64,000 bases of DNA from Actinoallomurus soli (GTDB lineage Bacteria > Actinomycetota > Actinomycetes > Streptosporangiales > Streptosporangiaceae): positions 1-64,000 of the forward strand of contig NZ_JAMXMV010000027.1 in assembly GCF_024055715.1 (NCBI RefSeq), read 5' to 3'. Positions 37,048 through 45,742 of the stretch are shown here, piece after piece. Numbering within the stretch: position 1 is the first letter of the stretch; each line of letters starts with the position of its first letter. The notes beneath the pieces are model-generated. The model was not told the DNA's origin. It saw nothing but the letters and a program-made list of their open reading frames with translations, and ran no database searches. A program made the position numbers and the translations under genes.

Positions 37048-38971
37048 CGGTCGTGAACTCCGCGTCGATCACGTCCTCGTCGCCTCCGGTGGCTCCGCCA
37101 CCGGTGCCCGGACCGCCGGGACCGCCGGGGCCTCCCGGTCCTGTCGCACCCGGTCCTGTCGCACCCAGTCCGGCGCCGGCCGTCACGGTGCCGAGCCCGT
37201 AGTAGACCTGCTGGAGCTCGGCGGTCAGGTTCCGGAGCCGCTCGACCGGCGCCTCTTCCTTCATCGCCTGCCGGGCGTCGCCGACGAGCATCTCGGCGCG
37301 CGCCTTCTCGTGCGTCGGCACGCCCTCCCCGAGCTCCTGGACCCGCTTTTCGACCTGGTAGGCGATGGAGTCGAGCTGGTTGCGGGCGTCGATCATCTCG
37401 CGCAGCCGCTCGTCCTCGGAGCGGTGCTGCTCGGCGTCCTGGATCATCCGCTCGATCTCGGACTGGTCGAGGTTGGTCGTCTCGCTGATGGTGACCGTCT
37501 GCTCGACGCCGGTGTCCTTGTCCCGCGCGGAGACGTTGAGGATTCCGTTGGCGTCGATGTCGAAGGTCACCTCGATCTGCGGTACGCCGCGTGGGGCGGG
37601 CCGGATGTTCTCCAGCCGGAACCGCGCGAGGACCCGGTTGTCGGCGGCGCGTTCGCGTTCGCCCTGCAGGACGACGACGTCCACCGCGGTCTGGTTGTCC
37701 TCGGCGGTGCTGAAGGTCTCCGTGCGGCGGGCCGGGATGGTGGTGTTCCGCTCGATGATCTTGGTCATGACGCCGCCGAGCGTCTCCAGGCCGAGCGACA
37801 GGGGCGTGACGTCCAGCAGGACGACGTTCTCGACCTCGCCCTTGATGACGCCGGCCTGGGCCGCCGCGCCGAGGGCGACGACCTCGTCCGGGTTGACCGT
37901 CATGTTGGGGTCCTTACCGCCGGTCATCCTGCGGACGAGCTCCTGCACGGCCGGGATGCGGGTGGACCCGCCGACGAGGATGACCTCGTCGATGTCGTTC
38001 GCGGTGGTCTTCGCGTCGGCCATCGCCGTCTGCACCGGGCCCTTGGTGCGTTCGATGAGGTCGCCGGTGATCTGCTCGAAGGTCGAGCGCATCAGCGTGG
38101 TGTTCAGGTGCTTGGGGCCGTTCGCGTCCGCGGTGACGAACGGCAGGTTGATCGTCGTCTGGGTCACCGAGGACAACTCGACCTTGGCCTTCTCCGCGGC
38201 CTCGAACAGGCGCTGCAGCGCCTGGGGGTCGCGGCGCAGGTCGATGCCGGTGTCCCGCTGGAACTCATCGGCGAGGTGATCGACGATGCGGCGGTCGAAG
38301 TCGTCGCCGCCGAGGTGCCCGTCACCGGCGGTCGAGAGGACCTCCACGACGCCTTCGCCGATGCTGAGCAGGCTCACGTCGAACGTGCCGCCACCGAGGT
38401 CGAAGATGAGCACCGTCTCGTTCGCGCCCTTGTCCAGGCCGTAGGCCAGCGCGGCGGCGGTCGGCTCGTTGATGATCCGCAGGACCTCCAGGCCGGCGAT
38501 CTTCCCGGCGTCCCGCGTGGCCTGGCGCTGGGCGTCGTTGAAGTAGGCGGGGACCGTGATGACGGCCTCGGTCACCCGCTCACCGAGGAACTTGCCGGCG
38601 TCGTCGGCGAGTTTGCGCAGCACGAGTGCGGAGATCTCCTCCGGAGCGTACTGCTTGCCGCGGACGTCGAAACGTACCGCGCCGTCCGGACCGGACACCA
38701 CGTCGAACGAGACCGCGTTGATCTCGCTGGCCACCTCGTCGTACCGGCGGCCGATGAAGCGTTTCGCCGAGTAGATCGTGCCCTTGGGGTTGAGGATCGC
38801 CTGCCGGCGCGCGAGCTGCCCGACCAGGCGCTCACCCTGCTCGGTGAAGGCCACCACGGACGGCGTCGTGCGCGATCCCTCGCTGTTGGGGATCACCGTC
38901 GGGTGACCGTCCTCGGTGGTAGCGATCACGGAGTTCGTGGTTCCGAGATCGATTCCGACTGCCTTGGCCAT
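37040..38971 (-). CDS. dnaK: Hsp70 chaperone DnaK
   Basis: A 643-aa Hsp70. The ATPase domain has [37 protein letters not shown] and [13 protein letters not shown]; the linker [18 protein letters not shown] leads to the substrate-binding domain and lid; the tail is Gly/Pro-rich and ends with [16 protein letters not shown] 38971 has AGGAGGAG upstream. First gene of a seven-gene operon. I found no clear HAIR or CIRCE element in the 297-bp upstream gap, so its heat control, if any, is not obvious. An actinomycete usually has another dnaK locus; this may be an accessory set. Confidence 0.96.
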   Translation of the reverse strand: MAKAVGIDLGTTNSVIATTEDGHPTVIPNSEGSRTTPSVVAFTEQGERLVGQLARRQAILNPKGTIYSAKRFIGRRYDEVASEINAVSFDVVSGPDGAVRFDVRGKQYAPEEISALVLRKLADDAGKFLGERVTEAVITVPAYFNDAQRQATRDAGKIAGLEVLRIINEPTAAALAYGLDKGANETVLIFDLGGGTFDVSLLSIGEGVVEVLSTAGDGHLGGDDFDRRIVDHLADEFQRDTGIDLRRDPQALQRLFEAAEKAKVELSSVTQTTINLPFVTADANGPKHLNTTLMRSTFEQITGDLIERTKGPVQTAMADAKTTANDIDEVILVGGSTRIPAVQELVRRMTGGKDPNMTVNPDEVVALGAAAQAGVIKGEVENVVLLDVTPLSLGLETLGGVMTKIIERNTTIPARRTETFSTAEDNQTAVDVVVLQGERERAADNRVLARFRLENIRPAPRGVPQIEVTFDIDANGILNVSARDKDTGVEQTVTISETTNLDQSEIERMIQDAEQHRSEDERLREMIDARNQLDSIAYQVEKRVQELGEGVPTHEKARAEMLVGDARQAMKEEAPVERLRNLTAELQQVYYGLGTVTAGAGLGATGPGATGPGGPGGPGGPGTGGGATGGDEDVIDAEFTTDE

Positions 38972-39268
38972 GCTCTCCTCCTAGCCGGACCTACGGAGCC
39001 CCGGCCTTCGGCGGAGAACAGCATGATCGGCTGGACGCTCGGAGCTCCTGCATCACGATGGCGTTACACCATCCAACGCTCGCCCTTCGCATGGCCGCTC
39101 GCATCCTCAGCCTTGGTAGACATGGCGTCCGCGTCTCGGCGGTGGCGCGCGGTCTTCCGGGCCGTGCCGAGGGTGGGGATCGACGCCGGACGAACTCCGC
39201 CCGGCGGGCGCTCGAGTGACGTCCTCGATCGTGTAGTGCAGCCGCCGTCGGGCGGTCGTCGTGGTGGC
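38972..39268 (-). other. Upstream region of the chaperone operon
   Basis: About 300 bp between dnaK and the DUF1931 gene, presumed to hold the operon promoter. I see no convincing HspR (HAIR), HrcA (CIRCE) or sigma-factor consensus and no real gene; an 19-codon ORF on the minus strand (start near 39123) is probably spurious. Confidence 0.4.
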
Positions 39269-39718
39269 CTACAGCAGGAGGTCGAACACGCGGCCGACGC
39301 GTTCCCAGTGCTCGGTGTGCGGGTTCTTCAGCTTCGGATCGATCAGTTTGAACGCGCGGGCGAGCGCGACGGTCAGTCCTCCGGCGATCTGTGGCAGGTC
39401 GGCCTCGGTCTCATCCGCGACCATCAGCTCGAGCGGCGGGTGCTTGGCGAGCCGCTCGAGGAGCGACTCGAGCTCGACCTCCTCGTCGAGCTTGCGGAAC
39501 TCGTGGATGCACTCCTGCAAGCCCTTGGTCACGGGTAGATCGTGCGGCTGGATGATGTCGCGGGCGTTGGCCTTGGCGTGTGCCTGGCCGATGAGGATCA
39601 GGTCGTAGATCTTGCCGTCGACGAAGTCGTCGTAGCGCTTGAGGTCGTCCTTGTCGACGTCCAGGCTCGCGGCGGCACGGAACAGGCGCTGAAACTGCGG
39701 GATGCCGGTCGGGGGCAT
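39269..39718 (-). CDS. DUF1931 histone-fold protein
   Basis: A 149-aa member of DUF1931, whose known structures have a pseudo-dimeric histone fold. The core is DVDKDDLKRYDDFVDGKIYD, AHAKANARDIIQPHDLPVTK and GLQECIHEFRKLDEEVEL. Two histone-fold halves in one chain are expected. GGAGG lies 7 nt before ATG 39718. Same strand as dnaK but 297 bp away. DNA binding is plausible but not shown for the family as far as I know. Confidence 0.85.
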   Translation of the reverse strand: MPPTGIPQFQRLFRAAASLDVDKDDLKRYDDFVDGKIYDLILIGQAHAKANARDIIQPHDLPVTKGLQECIHEFRKLDEEVELESLLERLAKHPPLELMVADETEADLPQIAGGLTVALARAFKLIDPKLKNPHTEHWERVGRVFDLLL

Positions 39719-39932
39719 GGGTACCACCTCCTGCCCCCAGCATCGTCCGGTGGTCCGCCTCCGGCATCCCACGACCGGACGGGTCTGAGCCGCCCGGCGG
39801 CACGGCCCGGGCGCGGCGGTCCTCGGCGCGCTTCCGCCGCCCGGCCGGCGGGGTCGGCGCGCGGTACCTTGGCGCCGGACCGTCATTGTGCGGTCCACCG
39901 TGAGCGTCACCTGAGCGCTCCGCCGGTGGGGG

Positions 39933-39962
39933 CCTTCCGGCCGGCCCGCGCCGGCCGGAAGG
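39933..39962 (-). terminator. Strong hairpin terminator downstream of dsbA-like gene
   Basis: A perfect 12-bp stem (CCTTCCGGCCGG / CCGGCCGGAAGG) with a 6-nt loop sits 60 bp after the stop of the DsbA-like gene on the minus strand. No U-tract. The rest of the gap 39719-40022 shows no gene. Confidence 0.7.
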
Positions 39963-40022
39963 GGGACGTGTGAGCCGTCCCGCGTTGCGACGAGCCGGGC
40001 CGATGCGGCGTACGGCCGCCGG

Positions 40023-40607
40023 TCACGCCTCCTCGAGGACCGCCGCCACGGCCGCGGCCACGGCCCGGGGGTCGGCGGGCACGGGCACCCCGTCGACCAT
40101 GACGGTCGGCGTCGCGCCGACGCCGCGCCGGCCGGCGGCGAAGGTCACGTAGGCCGCCCAGCCCAGGTAGGCACCGCCGAGCACGCAGCGGGCGAAGCCG
40201 GGATCGGTCAGCCCCACGGACCGGCCTCTCTCGATCAGCTCCTCGTCGGTCAGGCCGGGCCCGCCCTCGGGCGGCTGCACCGCGAACAGCGCCCGGGCGT
40301 ACTCCCGGAACCGTCCGCCGTCGGCCGCACAGCCCGACGACGACGCGGCGCGCGATGAGTAATGATTGGTCGACAGGCGGTCCAGGAACGACATCGGGTG
40401 GTAGTCGATGTTGATCAGCTGGTCGGCTACGAGCCGGTCCAGGGTCGGCCCGGCGACCTCTTCGAACCGCTTGCAGTACGGGCACTGGAAGTCGATGTAA
40501 GTGTCTACGGTGACGGGACCGGCGCCGACCACGACGCCGTCTCCGCCGGCCGACGCACCGGCCGGAACGCGGTCCGGTGCGGGGGCCATGGGCATCCATG
40601 TGGTCAC
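40023..40607 (-). CDS. DsbA family thiol oxidoreductase
   Basis: A 194-aa thioredoxin-fold protein with the active site DFQCPYCKRF (C42/C45) and the cis-Pro loop VGATPTVMVDGVPV. GTG 40607 has AGGAGG 5 nt upstream. No signal peptide or anchor is evident, so it may act in the cytoplasm, unlike classical DsbA. Likely a disulfide oxidoreductase or isomerase that adds to the redox theme of the neighbouring operon. Confidence 0.85.
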   Translation of the reverse strand: MTTWMPMAPAPDRVPAGASAGGDGVVVGAGPVTVDTYIDFQCPYCKRFEEVAGPTLDRLVADQLINIDYHPMSFLDRLSTNHYSSRAASSSGCAADGGRFREYARALFAVQPPEGGPGLTDEELIERGRSVGLTDPGFARCVLGGAYLGWAAYVTFAAGRRGVGATPTVMVDGVPVPADPRAVAAAVAAVLEEA

Positions 40608-40864
40608 GAGGCCTCCTGAGTCCGATTGGGGCGGGCCGACCGGTGTTCTGGCATCGCACCTGGTCAAAGGCCCATGCTGGTCGCTCTGACCCTGCCCTGA
40701 CGGCGTGACCTAAACACCGGCCGTGCCTTTGCCGCGCCCTTGCCGGGCTGTGTCGGCGCCCATGAGGCGTGAAGCCTGGCTCAAGTCTTGCCAGGCAGTT
40801 TGGCCCCCGCCGGAAGACGAAGTCCCGTGGAAGGAGACGGGCATCGCGCTCCGAGGGGGAACGT

Positions 40865-41182
40865 ATGAGCGAACGAGATCATCATCCGTTCCGCGGGCCG
40901 GCCGGGGCCTGGGCTCAGCGAGCCTGGGACTGGGCGCGGCGCAGCTCACGGCGCCGAACTCCGTCCGTCCACATGAGCGGCGTCGACGACTCGGCCGTGG
41001 CGCGCGTCCCGGTGTCCGACGACGACTTCGCCGCCTACGCCGTGGCGCCGGTGTGCTTCGACACCGAACCCTCCGGCGGCTGCCGGCACCACGACCACGA
41101 GATCGACGAGTGCCCCGGCGGCGGCCCGGCCCGTCATGGGAACGATGGCCAGAGCCGGTCCGTGAATGGGGGATTGCGATGA
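40865..41182 (+). CDS. Hypothetical protein with Cys/His-rich C-terminus
   Basis: A 105-aa protein. The start (SERDHHPFRGPAGAWAQRAW) is basic and aromatic; the C-terminal part has VCFDTEPSGGCRHHDHEIDE with Cys and His that might bind metal. ATG 40865 has GAGGGG. Its stop overlaps the next start by ATGA, indicating coupling with the zinc-ribbon protein. No family recognised. Confidence 0.6.
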   Translation: MSERDHHPFRGPAGAWAQRAWDWARRSSRRRTPSVHMSGVDDSAVARVPVSDDDFAAYAVAPVCFDTEPSGGCRHHDHEIDECPGGGPARHGNDGQSRSVNGGLR

Positions 41183-41544
41183 CGATGTTGGTCGACGTCG
41201 CCGTCGAGCGCTACAGATTCGTCTGCGGGCGCTGCGGCCAGACCTGGACCGCCGACTACGACGTGCAGTACGTGACCGACGACGTCGGCGCCACGTTCGC
41301 GTTCTATCGGCTCGACGGCGTGCCGGTGCCGCCGCCGACCGGAGGAGAGGTGACCTGCCCGAACTGCGGCGCCATGGGCGTCGCCGTGATCCCCGAGGGC
41401 CGGCGCGACAGCCCGCCCGCGCGCCTGGACAGCGACGAGCCGCGCGAGCGCGTCACCACCACCGCCGAGCAACGCCGGGCGTCCGTGCCGCACCTGCCGG
41501 GGCTCGTCGGCGAGAGTGGAGGACGGGCCGGTGATCGGCCGTAG
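41179..41544 (+). CDS. Zinc-ribbon protein
   Basis: A 121-aa protein with two CxxC knuckles, FVCGRCGQTW and VTCPNCGAMG, about 45 residues apart: a zinc ribbon. The C-terminal third is charged and probably disordered. ATG 41179 overlaps the upstream stop. Function unknown; partner of the preceding small protein. The gap after it (41545-41626) has no gene. Confidence 0.65.
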   Translation: MTMLVDVAVERYRFVCGRCGQTWTADYDVQYVTDDVGATFAFYRLDGVPVPPPTGGEVTCPNCGAMGVAVIPEGRRDSPPARLDSDEPRERVTTTAEQRRASVPHLPGLVGESGGRAGDRP

Positions 41545-41626
41545 CGGGCCGTCGGGCCGTGCCCATCCCGGCGGACAGCGCGCGGGACGGCGGCACCACG
41601 ACCGGCGGGCCCGTGTGCCGCAGGAT

Positions 41627-41770
41627 TCCTGCGGCACGATGAACGCCGACGGGGAAGGCGCAAGGACGACAGACGAACCGCCTCAGGGCCACGTGGCCCG
41701 TGAGCAGGCCGGCGACCGGCGGGACGCGCATGCCGGCCGCGGTCACCGGCTCGTACCGCGGCGCGGGTGC
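41627..41770 (-). pseudogene. Ghost of a FUSC family membrane protein
   Basis: Minus-strand frame reads APAPRYEPVTAAGMRVPPVA then GLLTGHV...AFPVGV. This aligns with the N-terminus of the intact FUSC protein at 45743 (AAPVYGLVTAAGVCVPLVAG, LITGRV...AFYVGV), with about 15 identities in 25 positions. Only this N-terminal part is visible, in opposite orientation to the intact gene. No start or downstream helices survive. Confidence 0.6.
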
Positions 41771-41907
41771 CCGCCGGGCGTGGCCGGCGCCCGGCGCGCC
41801 CCGGCCGACCGCGGGGCCTGCTCCCCTCGGCGCGATGACGTCGCGGCGCTCCGCATCTACCCGGTGCGCGGCCCGGATCGGTCTGGCGGCCGGCCGTCCG
41901 GGGTCGT

Positions 41908-43290
41908 TCACGGGGGCGCGTCGATCGGGACGACGCCGATGAGCTTCTTGTTGACGAACTCCTGTATGCCGAGCGCGGACAACTCCCGGCCGTAGCCGCT
42001 GTCCTTGGTCCCGCCGAACGGCAGCTCGGGCGAGGTCCAGGTCGGATGGTTGACGAACACCATCCCGCTGTCGATGTGCCGGGCGATCTCCCGGCCGTGT
42101 TCCTCGTCGCCGGTGAACACCGAAGCCCCGAGCCCGTAACGGGTGTCGTTGGCGACGGCGATCGCCTCGGCCTCGTCCCCGACGCGGAAGAACATCGCGA
42201 CCGGGCCGAACAGCTCCTCACCGTAGATCGGGTTGTCCTTCGCCACCCCGGTGAGGATCGTCGGCTGCATGAATGCTCCGGTCGTGGGCACGGGATCGCC
42301 GACCTCGGTCGCCCGCGCGCCGTGCTCGACCGCCTTGGCGACCTGCGCACGGAGGTTCTCGGCGGCGGTTCGCGACGACAGCGGCGGCAGCGTGGTCCGC
42401 TCGTCCATCGGGTCGCCCGCGGTCAGCGTGCCGAGCGCCGCCGTGAACTCCTCGAGGAACTTGTCGGCGATCTGCTCGTGGACGAGCAGTCGCTTGCTTG
42501 CCACACAGCTCTGGCCGCAGTTGTGCATCCGTCCCCACACGGCCCAGTGCACCGTCGCGCCCAGGTCGGCGTCGGGCAGGACGATCAGCGGGTCGCTGCC
42601 GCCCAGTTCTAGGGTGGTCTTCTTCACCACCTTGCCGGCGCGCGTCGCGACGGCGGCGCCCGCCTCCGTGCTGCCGGTGAGCGCCACGCCCCTGACACGT
42701 GGGTCGTCGATCACCGTCACGGCCTGTTCCTTGGTGATGAACAGGTTGGTGTAAACCCCCTCGGGCGCGCCCGCCTCGCGGTACAGCCGCTCGAAGGCCA
42801 GCGCGGACTGGGGCACGCTCGACGAGTGCTTGACCATGACGACGTTTCCCGCCATCACGTTCGGGGCCGCGAAGCGGACCAGCTGGTAGTACGGGAAGTT
42901 CCACGGCTGCACCCCGAACAGCACACCCAGCGGGCTGTTGACGACGACGGCGTCCCCCGTACGCGCGTCGAGGTGGACCGGTCTCAGGAGGTCCTCCGCG
43001 TTGTCGGCGTAGTAGTCGAAGATGTCGGCCGTCAGGAGGACCTCCTCGATGCTCTCGCCGATCACTTTGCCCATCTCCAGGGTCAGGAGGCGGGCGAACT
43101 CCTCCCGCCGTTCACGCAGGATGCGTGCGGCGCGCCGAGTGATGGCCGCGCGCTCGTCGAAGCCGCGTTCGCGCCAGGTCTCGTACCGCGACCGGGCACG
43201 CACCAGAGCGCTCTCCAGCTCCGCTGCGTCGAGTTCGTCGAAGGTGGCGAGCACCTCGTCGCTGTAAGGATTCACCGATTGGTAGGGCAT
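41908..43290 (-). CDS. gabD: NAD(P)-dependent succinate-semialdehyde/aldehyde dehydrogenase
   Basis: A 460-aa aldehyde dehydrogenase of the short GabD type. Catalytic Cys262 (NCGQSCVASKRLL) and general-base Glu228 (KKTTLELGGSDP) are present, with cofactor motif ALTGSTEAGAAVA. It probably oxidises succinate semialdehyde to succinate, though related small aldehydes are possible. ATG 43290 with GAGAG upstream. Monocistronic, beside stress genes. Confidence 0.88.
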   Translation of the reverse strand: MPYQSVNPYSDEVLATFDELDAAELESALVRARSRYETWRERGFDERAAITRRAARILRERREEFARLLTLEMGKVIGESIEEVLLTADIFDYYADNAEDLLRPVHLDARTGDAVVVNSPLGVLFGVQPWNFPYYQLVRFAAPNVMAGNVVMVKHSSSVPQSALAFERLYREAGAPEGVYTNLFITKEQAVTVIDDPRVRGVALTGSTEAGAAVATRAGKVVKKTTLELGGSDPLIVLPDADLGATVHWAVWGRMHNCGQSCVASKRLLVHEQIADKFLEEFTAALGTLTAGDPMDERTTLPPLSSRTAAENLRAQVAKAVEHGARATEVGDPVPTTGAFMQPTILTGVAKDNPIYGEELFGPVAMFFRVGDEAEAIAVANDTRYGLGASVFTGDEEHGREIARHIDSGMVFVNHPTWTSPELPFGGTKDSGYGRELSALGIQEFVNKKLIGVVPIDAPP

Positions 43291-43620
43291 TTCTCTCAAC
43301 CCTTTCGCCGACGGCTCACCGTGCTGCGGACGGAATGGGCCACGACGTGTGCAAGCCCGATGAGGGCGTAGGGATGTGGCGCGCCTTCTCGGCGGCACCG
43401 GGAGCCTGGTCGTCGTCGACGCGGGCGTGGGGGCCGCCTGATCTGGCGGCGACCCTGAATCAGCTGTTCCACCGTGGCATCCCCGGCGCGGTCGCAGGTC
43501 AAACCGCCGGCCGTCGCGTCGGGAGGCGCGAGGGGCGCGGCTCCGAGAGCGAGAGTTCCGGGACCCGGGTCAAGAGACGGCCACGATTCTCCAGGCCGCG
43601 CTCAACTCTGATACCCGTCC

Positions 43621-43674
43621 CTTTCGTACGAGACCGCCGGAAAGGTCCGGTAGAAGAAGACGCACGTACGAAAG
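43621..43674. promoter_or_regulatory. Perfect 10-bp inverted repeat with 34-bp spacing
   Basis: CTTTCGTACG (43621-43630) and CGTACGAAAG (43665-43674) are exact inverses 34 bp apart, just upstream of the Hsp20-like remnant and the long DUF2267 gene. Could be paired operator half-sites, or an RNA stem. The rest of the gap 43291-43620 shows no gene. Confidence 0.55.
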
Positions 43675-43686
43675 ATCGGGGAAGCC

Positions 43687-43824
43687 ATGGCATTGCCGGT
43701 GAAGCGCGCCAGGGGCGGCCGGCTGCACGGACTGGAACCGACCGCCGTGGTATTGCGACGGGATCCGTTCGCCGATGTGCAGGAGCGCTGGCGGCGGGCC
43801 GGTCTCGACGTCGCGGCTGATCGA
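43687..43824 (+). pseudogene. Possible Hsp20 N-terminal remnant
   Basis: ATG 43687 opens MALPVKRARGGRLHG then LRRDPFADVQERWRRAGLD. The pattern MxLPV...WDPFxxFExxxxRM is the start of actinobacterial small heat-shock proteins, but the alpha-crystallin domain never follows; the frame runs into the DUF2267 gene. Probably a truncated hsp20 whose 5' end now precedes the DUF2267 gene. Confidence 0.35.
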
Positions 43825-43840
43825 GTGGCGGGGCAACCTC

Positions 43841-44617
43841 ATGGAATTTCGCGAGTTCATCCGCACGGTACAGCGCGGCGCCGGTCTCGATGCCGACGCG
43901 GCTGAACGTGCGGCACGGGCGACGCTCACGACGCTGGCCGAGCGGCTTTCCCCAGGGGAGGCGCGGGACCTTCTGGAAGAACTTCCGGCCGAGATGAAAC
44001 CCTGGGTCTACACCGAGTCCGCCGCCGAACGCTTCGACATCGATGAGTTCCTGCGCCGCGTGGCCGAACGCGCCGGTGTGGATGTCGAGACCGCCGAGCG
44101 GCATGCGCGCGCCGTCTTCTTCGCACTCGGGCGGGCCGTACGCGCCGACGAGATCGACGACATCGCGGCGGAACTGCCCCAGGACTTCGAACCCCTCATC
44201 GCCGAGGCCCGGCATCGGTTCTTCACGGTGATGCCGAGCGAGGAGTTCCTGTCCCGGGTGGCGGAGCGAACCGGCCTCGACATCGATGGAGCGCGACGCG
44301 CCACCGAGGCCGTCTTGACGGCGCTCGCCCAGCGCATCGCGGGCGGCGAGGTCGACGACCTCATCCCGCGGCTCCCACTGTCGCTGCACGATCCACTCAG
44401 GCGCGGCAGGGCGGCGACCGGCGGCAGGGCGCGGCGGATGAGCCTGGACAGGTTCCTCCAGATCATCGCCGACCGGGAGGGAATCGACCGGTTCGCGGCG
44501 AGCGAGCACGCCCGGGCGGTCTTCGCCACCTTGCGCGAGGCGGTCGGCGACGAGGAGTACTTCGACGTGACCGTCCAGTTGCCGCCGGACTACTCGGTGC
44601 TGCTGCCCGTGCCGTGA
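43841..44617 (+). CDS. Multi-repeat DUF2267 protein
   Basis: A 258-aa protein with about three DUF2267 repeats, each with EFLxRVAERxGxD and RAVxxALxxRxxxxExDDxxxxLP patterns (starts near residues 3, 66 and 138), and a C-terminal repeat ending VFATLREAVGDEEYFDVTVQ. All helical and soluble. ATG 43841 (MEFREFIRTVQRGAGLD). Paralog of the short protein at 24569. Family function is unknown; it recurs in actinomycete stress islands. Confidence 0.78.
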   Translation: MEFREFIRTVQRGAGLDADAAERAARATLTTLAERLSPGEARDLLEELPAEMKPWVYTESAAERFDIDEFLRRVAERAGVDVETAERHARAVFFALGRAVRADEIDDIAAELPQDFEPLIAEARHRFFTVMPSEEFLSRVAERTGLDIDGARRATEAVLTALAQRIAGGEVDDLIPRLPLSLHDPLRRGRAATGGRARRMSLDRFLQIIADREGIDRFAASEHARAVFATLREAVGDEEYFDVTVQLPPDYSVLLPVP

Positions 44618-44647
44618 CGTCCGGGTACGTCCGGCGCGCCTTGCTGG

Positions 44648-45541
44648 TCAGCGGCCGGCGAGCAGGTCGGTCTCCGCGGCGTCGAGCAGCCGCTGGAGGT
44701 GGAGGCCGTGCCGCACGTCCAATGAGTGGGGCCTGCCGTGCTCCACCGCGTCCGCGAACTCCTCGACCATCGTCCCGAGTGCCTCGGGCCCGGTCGCGTC
44801 GCTGCAGTCGATCATGGCGGAGCCGCCCGGCCCGAAGACCTCGATCTCCGCGCGGGCGGGTAGGTCGGCCGGTGCGGTGGCCAGCAGGGATGCCTCGCTG
44901 TACCGGCCGCCCTCATGTTCCAGCAGGAGGCCGATCCAGCCGCGCGGATCGCCGTGCGCGCGGACCAGCGCCGTGTGGCCGAGGGCGGCGTCGAGGAGGT
45001 CTACGACGTCAACCCCTACGTCCATGAGCACACCCCGCCGGGCCCGCCACGCCGGCGCGTCCGAGGCCAGCGCCGCGGAGATCAGGCGGGCGGTGCCGCC
45101 GACCGGCTGCGCCCGCCTGACCTGCGTGCCGAGGTAGGTTCGAACGGCGGGCGCGTAGCGCCACGTCAACGCCACCTGGGAGACCACGTCGTCGGCGACG
45201 GTCTCGGCCAGTTCCTCCGCCCCGGCCAGTTCCTCCGCCCCGGCCAGGTCGTCGGCGATCGGCCTGCTCAGCAGTACGGCCACGTGCCGTCCCGCCGCTC
45301 TGGCGGCGAGGGACGGCTGCGCGGCGGGCGGCACGGCGAACGCGACGGCGTCGCAGTGGTCGAGCATCTCGGCGAAGCCGCCGAAGGCCGGCACCGAAAA
45401 TCGCGCGGCGAGGCCCTTTGCGGCTTCCGGCGACCTCGACCACACGCCCGCGAACCGGATCGCCGGGGCGGACGCCAGCGAGGGCGCGTACAACTCGGCC
45501 GCCGAGCGGCCCGCGCCGGCCAGTCCCACCGATGTGCTCAT
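44648..45541 (-). CDS. Gfo/Idh/MocA family oxidoreductase
   Basis: A 297-aa NAD(P)-dependent oxidoreductase. The Rossmann start VGLAGAGRSAAELYAPSLAS and the PPAAQPSLAARAAGRHVAVL region match Gfo/Idh/MocA; the C-terminal beta-sheet domain (DVGVDVVDLLDAALG) binds the sugar-like substrate. The usual catalytic EKP is replaced by LSRP, so activity may be altered. It contains an in-frame 6-residue duplication (GAEELA twice). Divergent from the FUSC gene. Confidence 0.82.
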   Translation of the reverse strand: MSTSVGLAGAGRSAAELYAPSLASAPAIRFAGVWSRSPEAAKGLAARFSVPAFGGFAEMLDHCDAVAFAVPPAAQPSLAARAAGRHVAVLLSRPIADDLAGAEELAGAEELAETVADDVVSQVALTWRYAPAVRTYLGTQVRRAQPVGGTARLISAALASDAPAWRARRGVLMDVGVDVVDLLDAALGHTALVRAHGDPRGWIGLLLEHEGGRYSEASLLATAPADLPARAEIEVFGPGGSAMIDCSDATGPEALGTMVEEFADAVEHGRPHSLDVRHGLHLQRLLDAAETDLLAGR

Positions 45542-45742
45542 ACACCCACCGTAATCACCCCACCTGTCGTCAGGAGGCGGGCGGGCTTGTGTCCTTCACC
45601 CAGGCGGGACCTCGAGGCTTCAGGCCCACGGCCACGCGGGCCATGTGCCTTAGCCGACCGCAGCTCCCGCACCGTGGTGGGTAGGCGTGAACGACGTGGG
45701 GTAAGGGGCGGAGACCGTGCCACGTCGCCGGGGGAGCAGACC

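Noticed and set aside
38972-39268. HspR (HAIR) or CIRCE operator upstream of dnaK
   Set aside because: Only a loose CTCGAGTGAC half-match was seen, with no second half at the required spacing.
37037-39538. 833-codon ORF opposite dnaK and the DUF1931 gene
   Set aside because: Antisense shadow of two real genes. Such long antisense frames against Hsp70 genes are a known annotation artefact.
40661-40680. DosR/DevR-like box (GGGCCTTTGACC) upstream of the DsbA-like gene
   Set aside because: Only a partial match to the 20-bp dormancy consensus, and similar GC-rich strings recur by chance. Not called as a site.
43335-43820. 161-codon plus-strand ORF before the DUF2267 gene
   Set aside because: Composition is not protein-like for most of its length; only the segment from 43687 in another frame looks like a real N-terminus.
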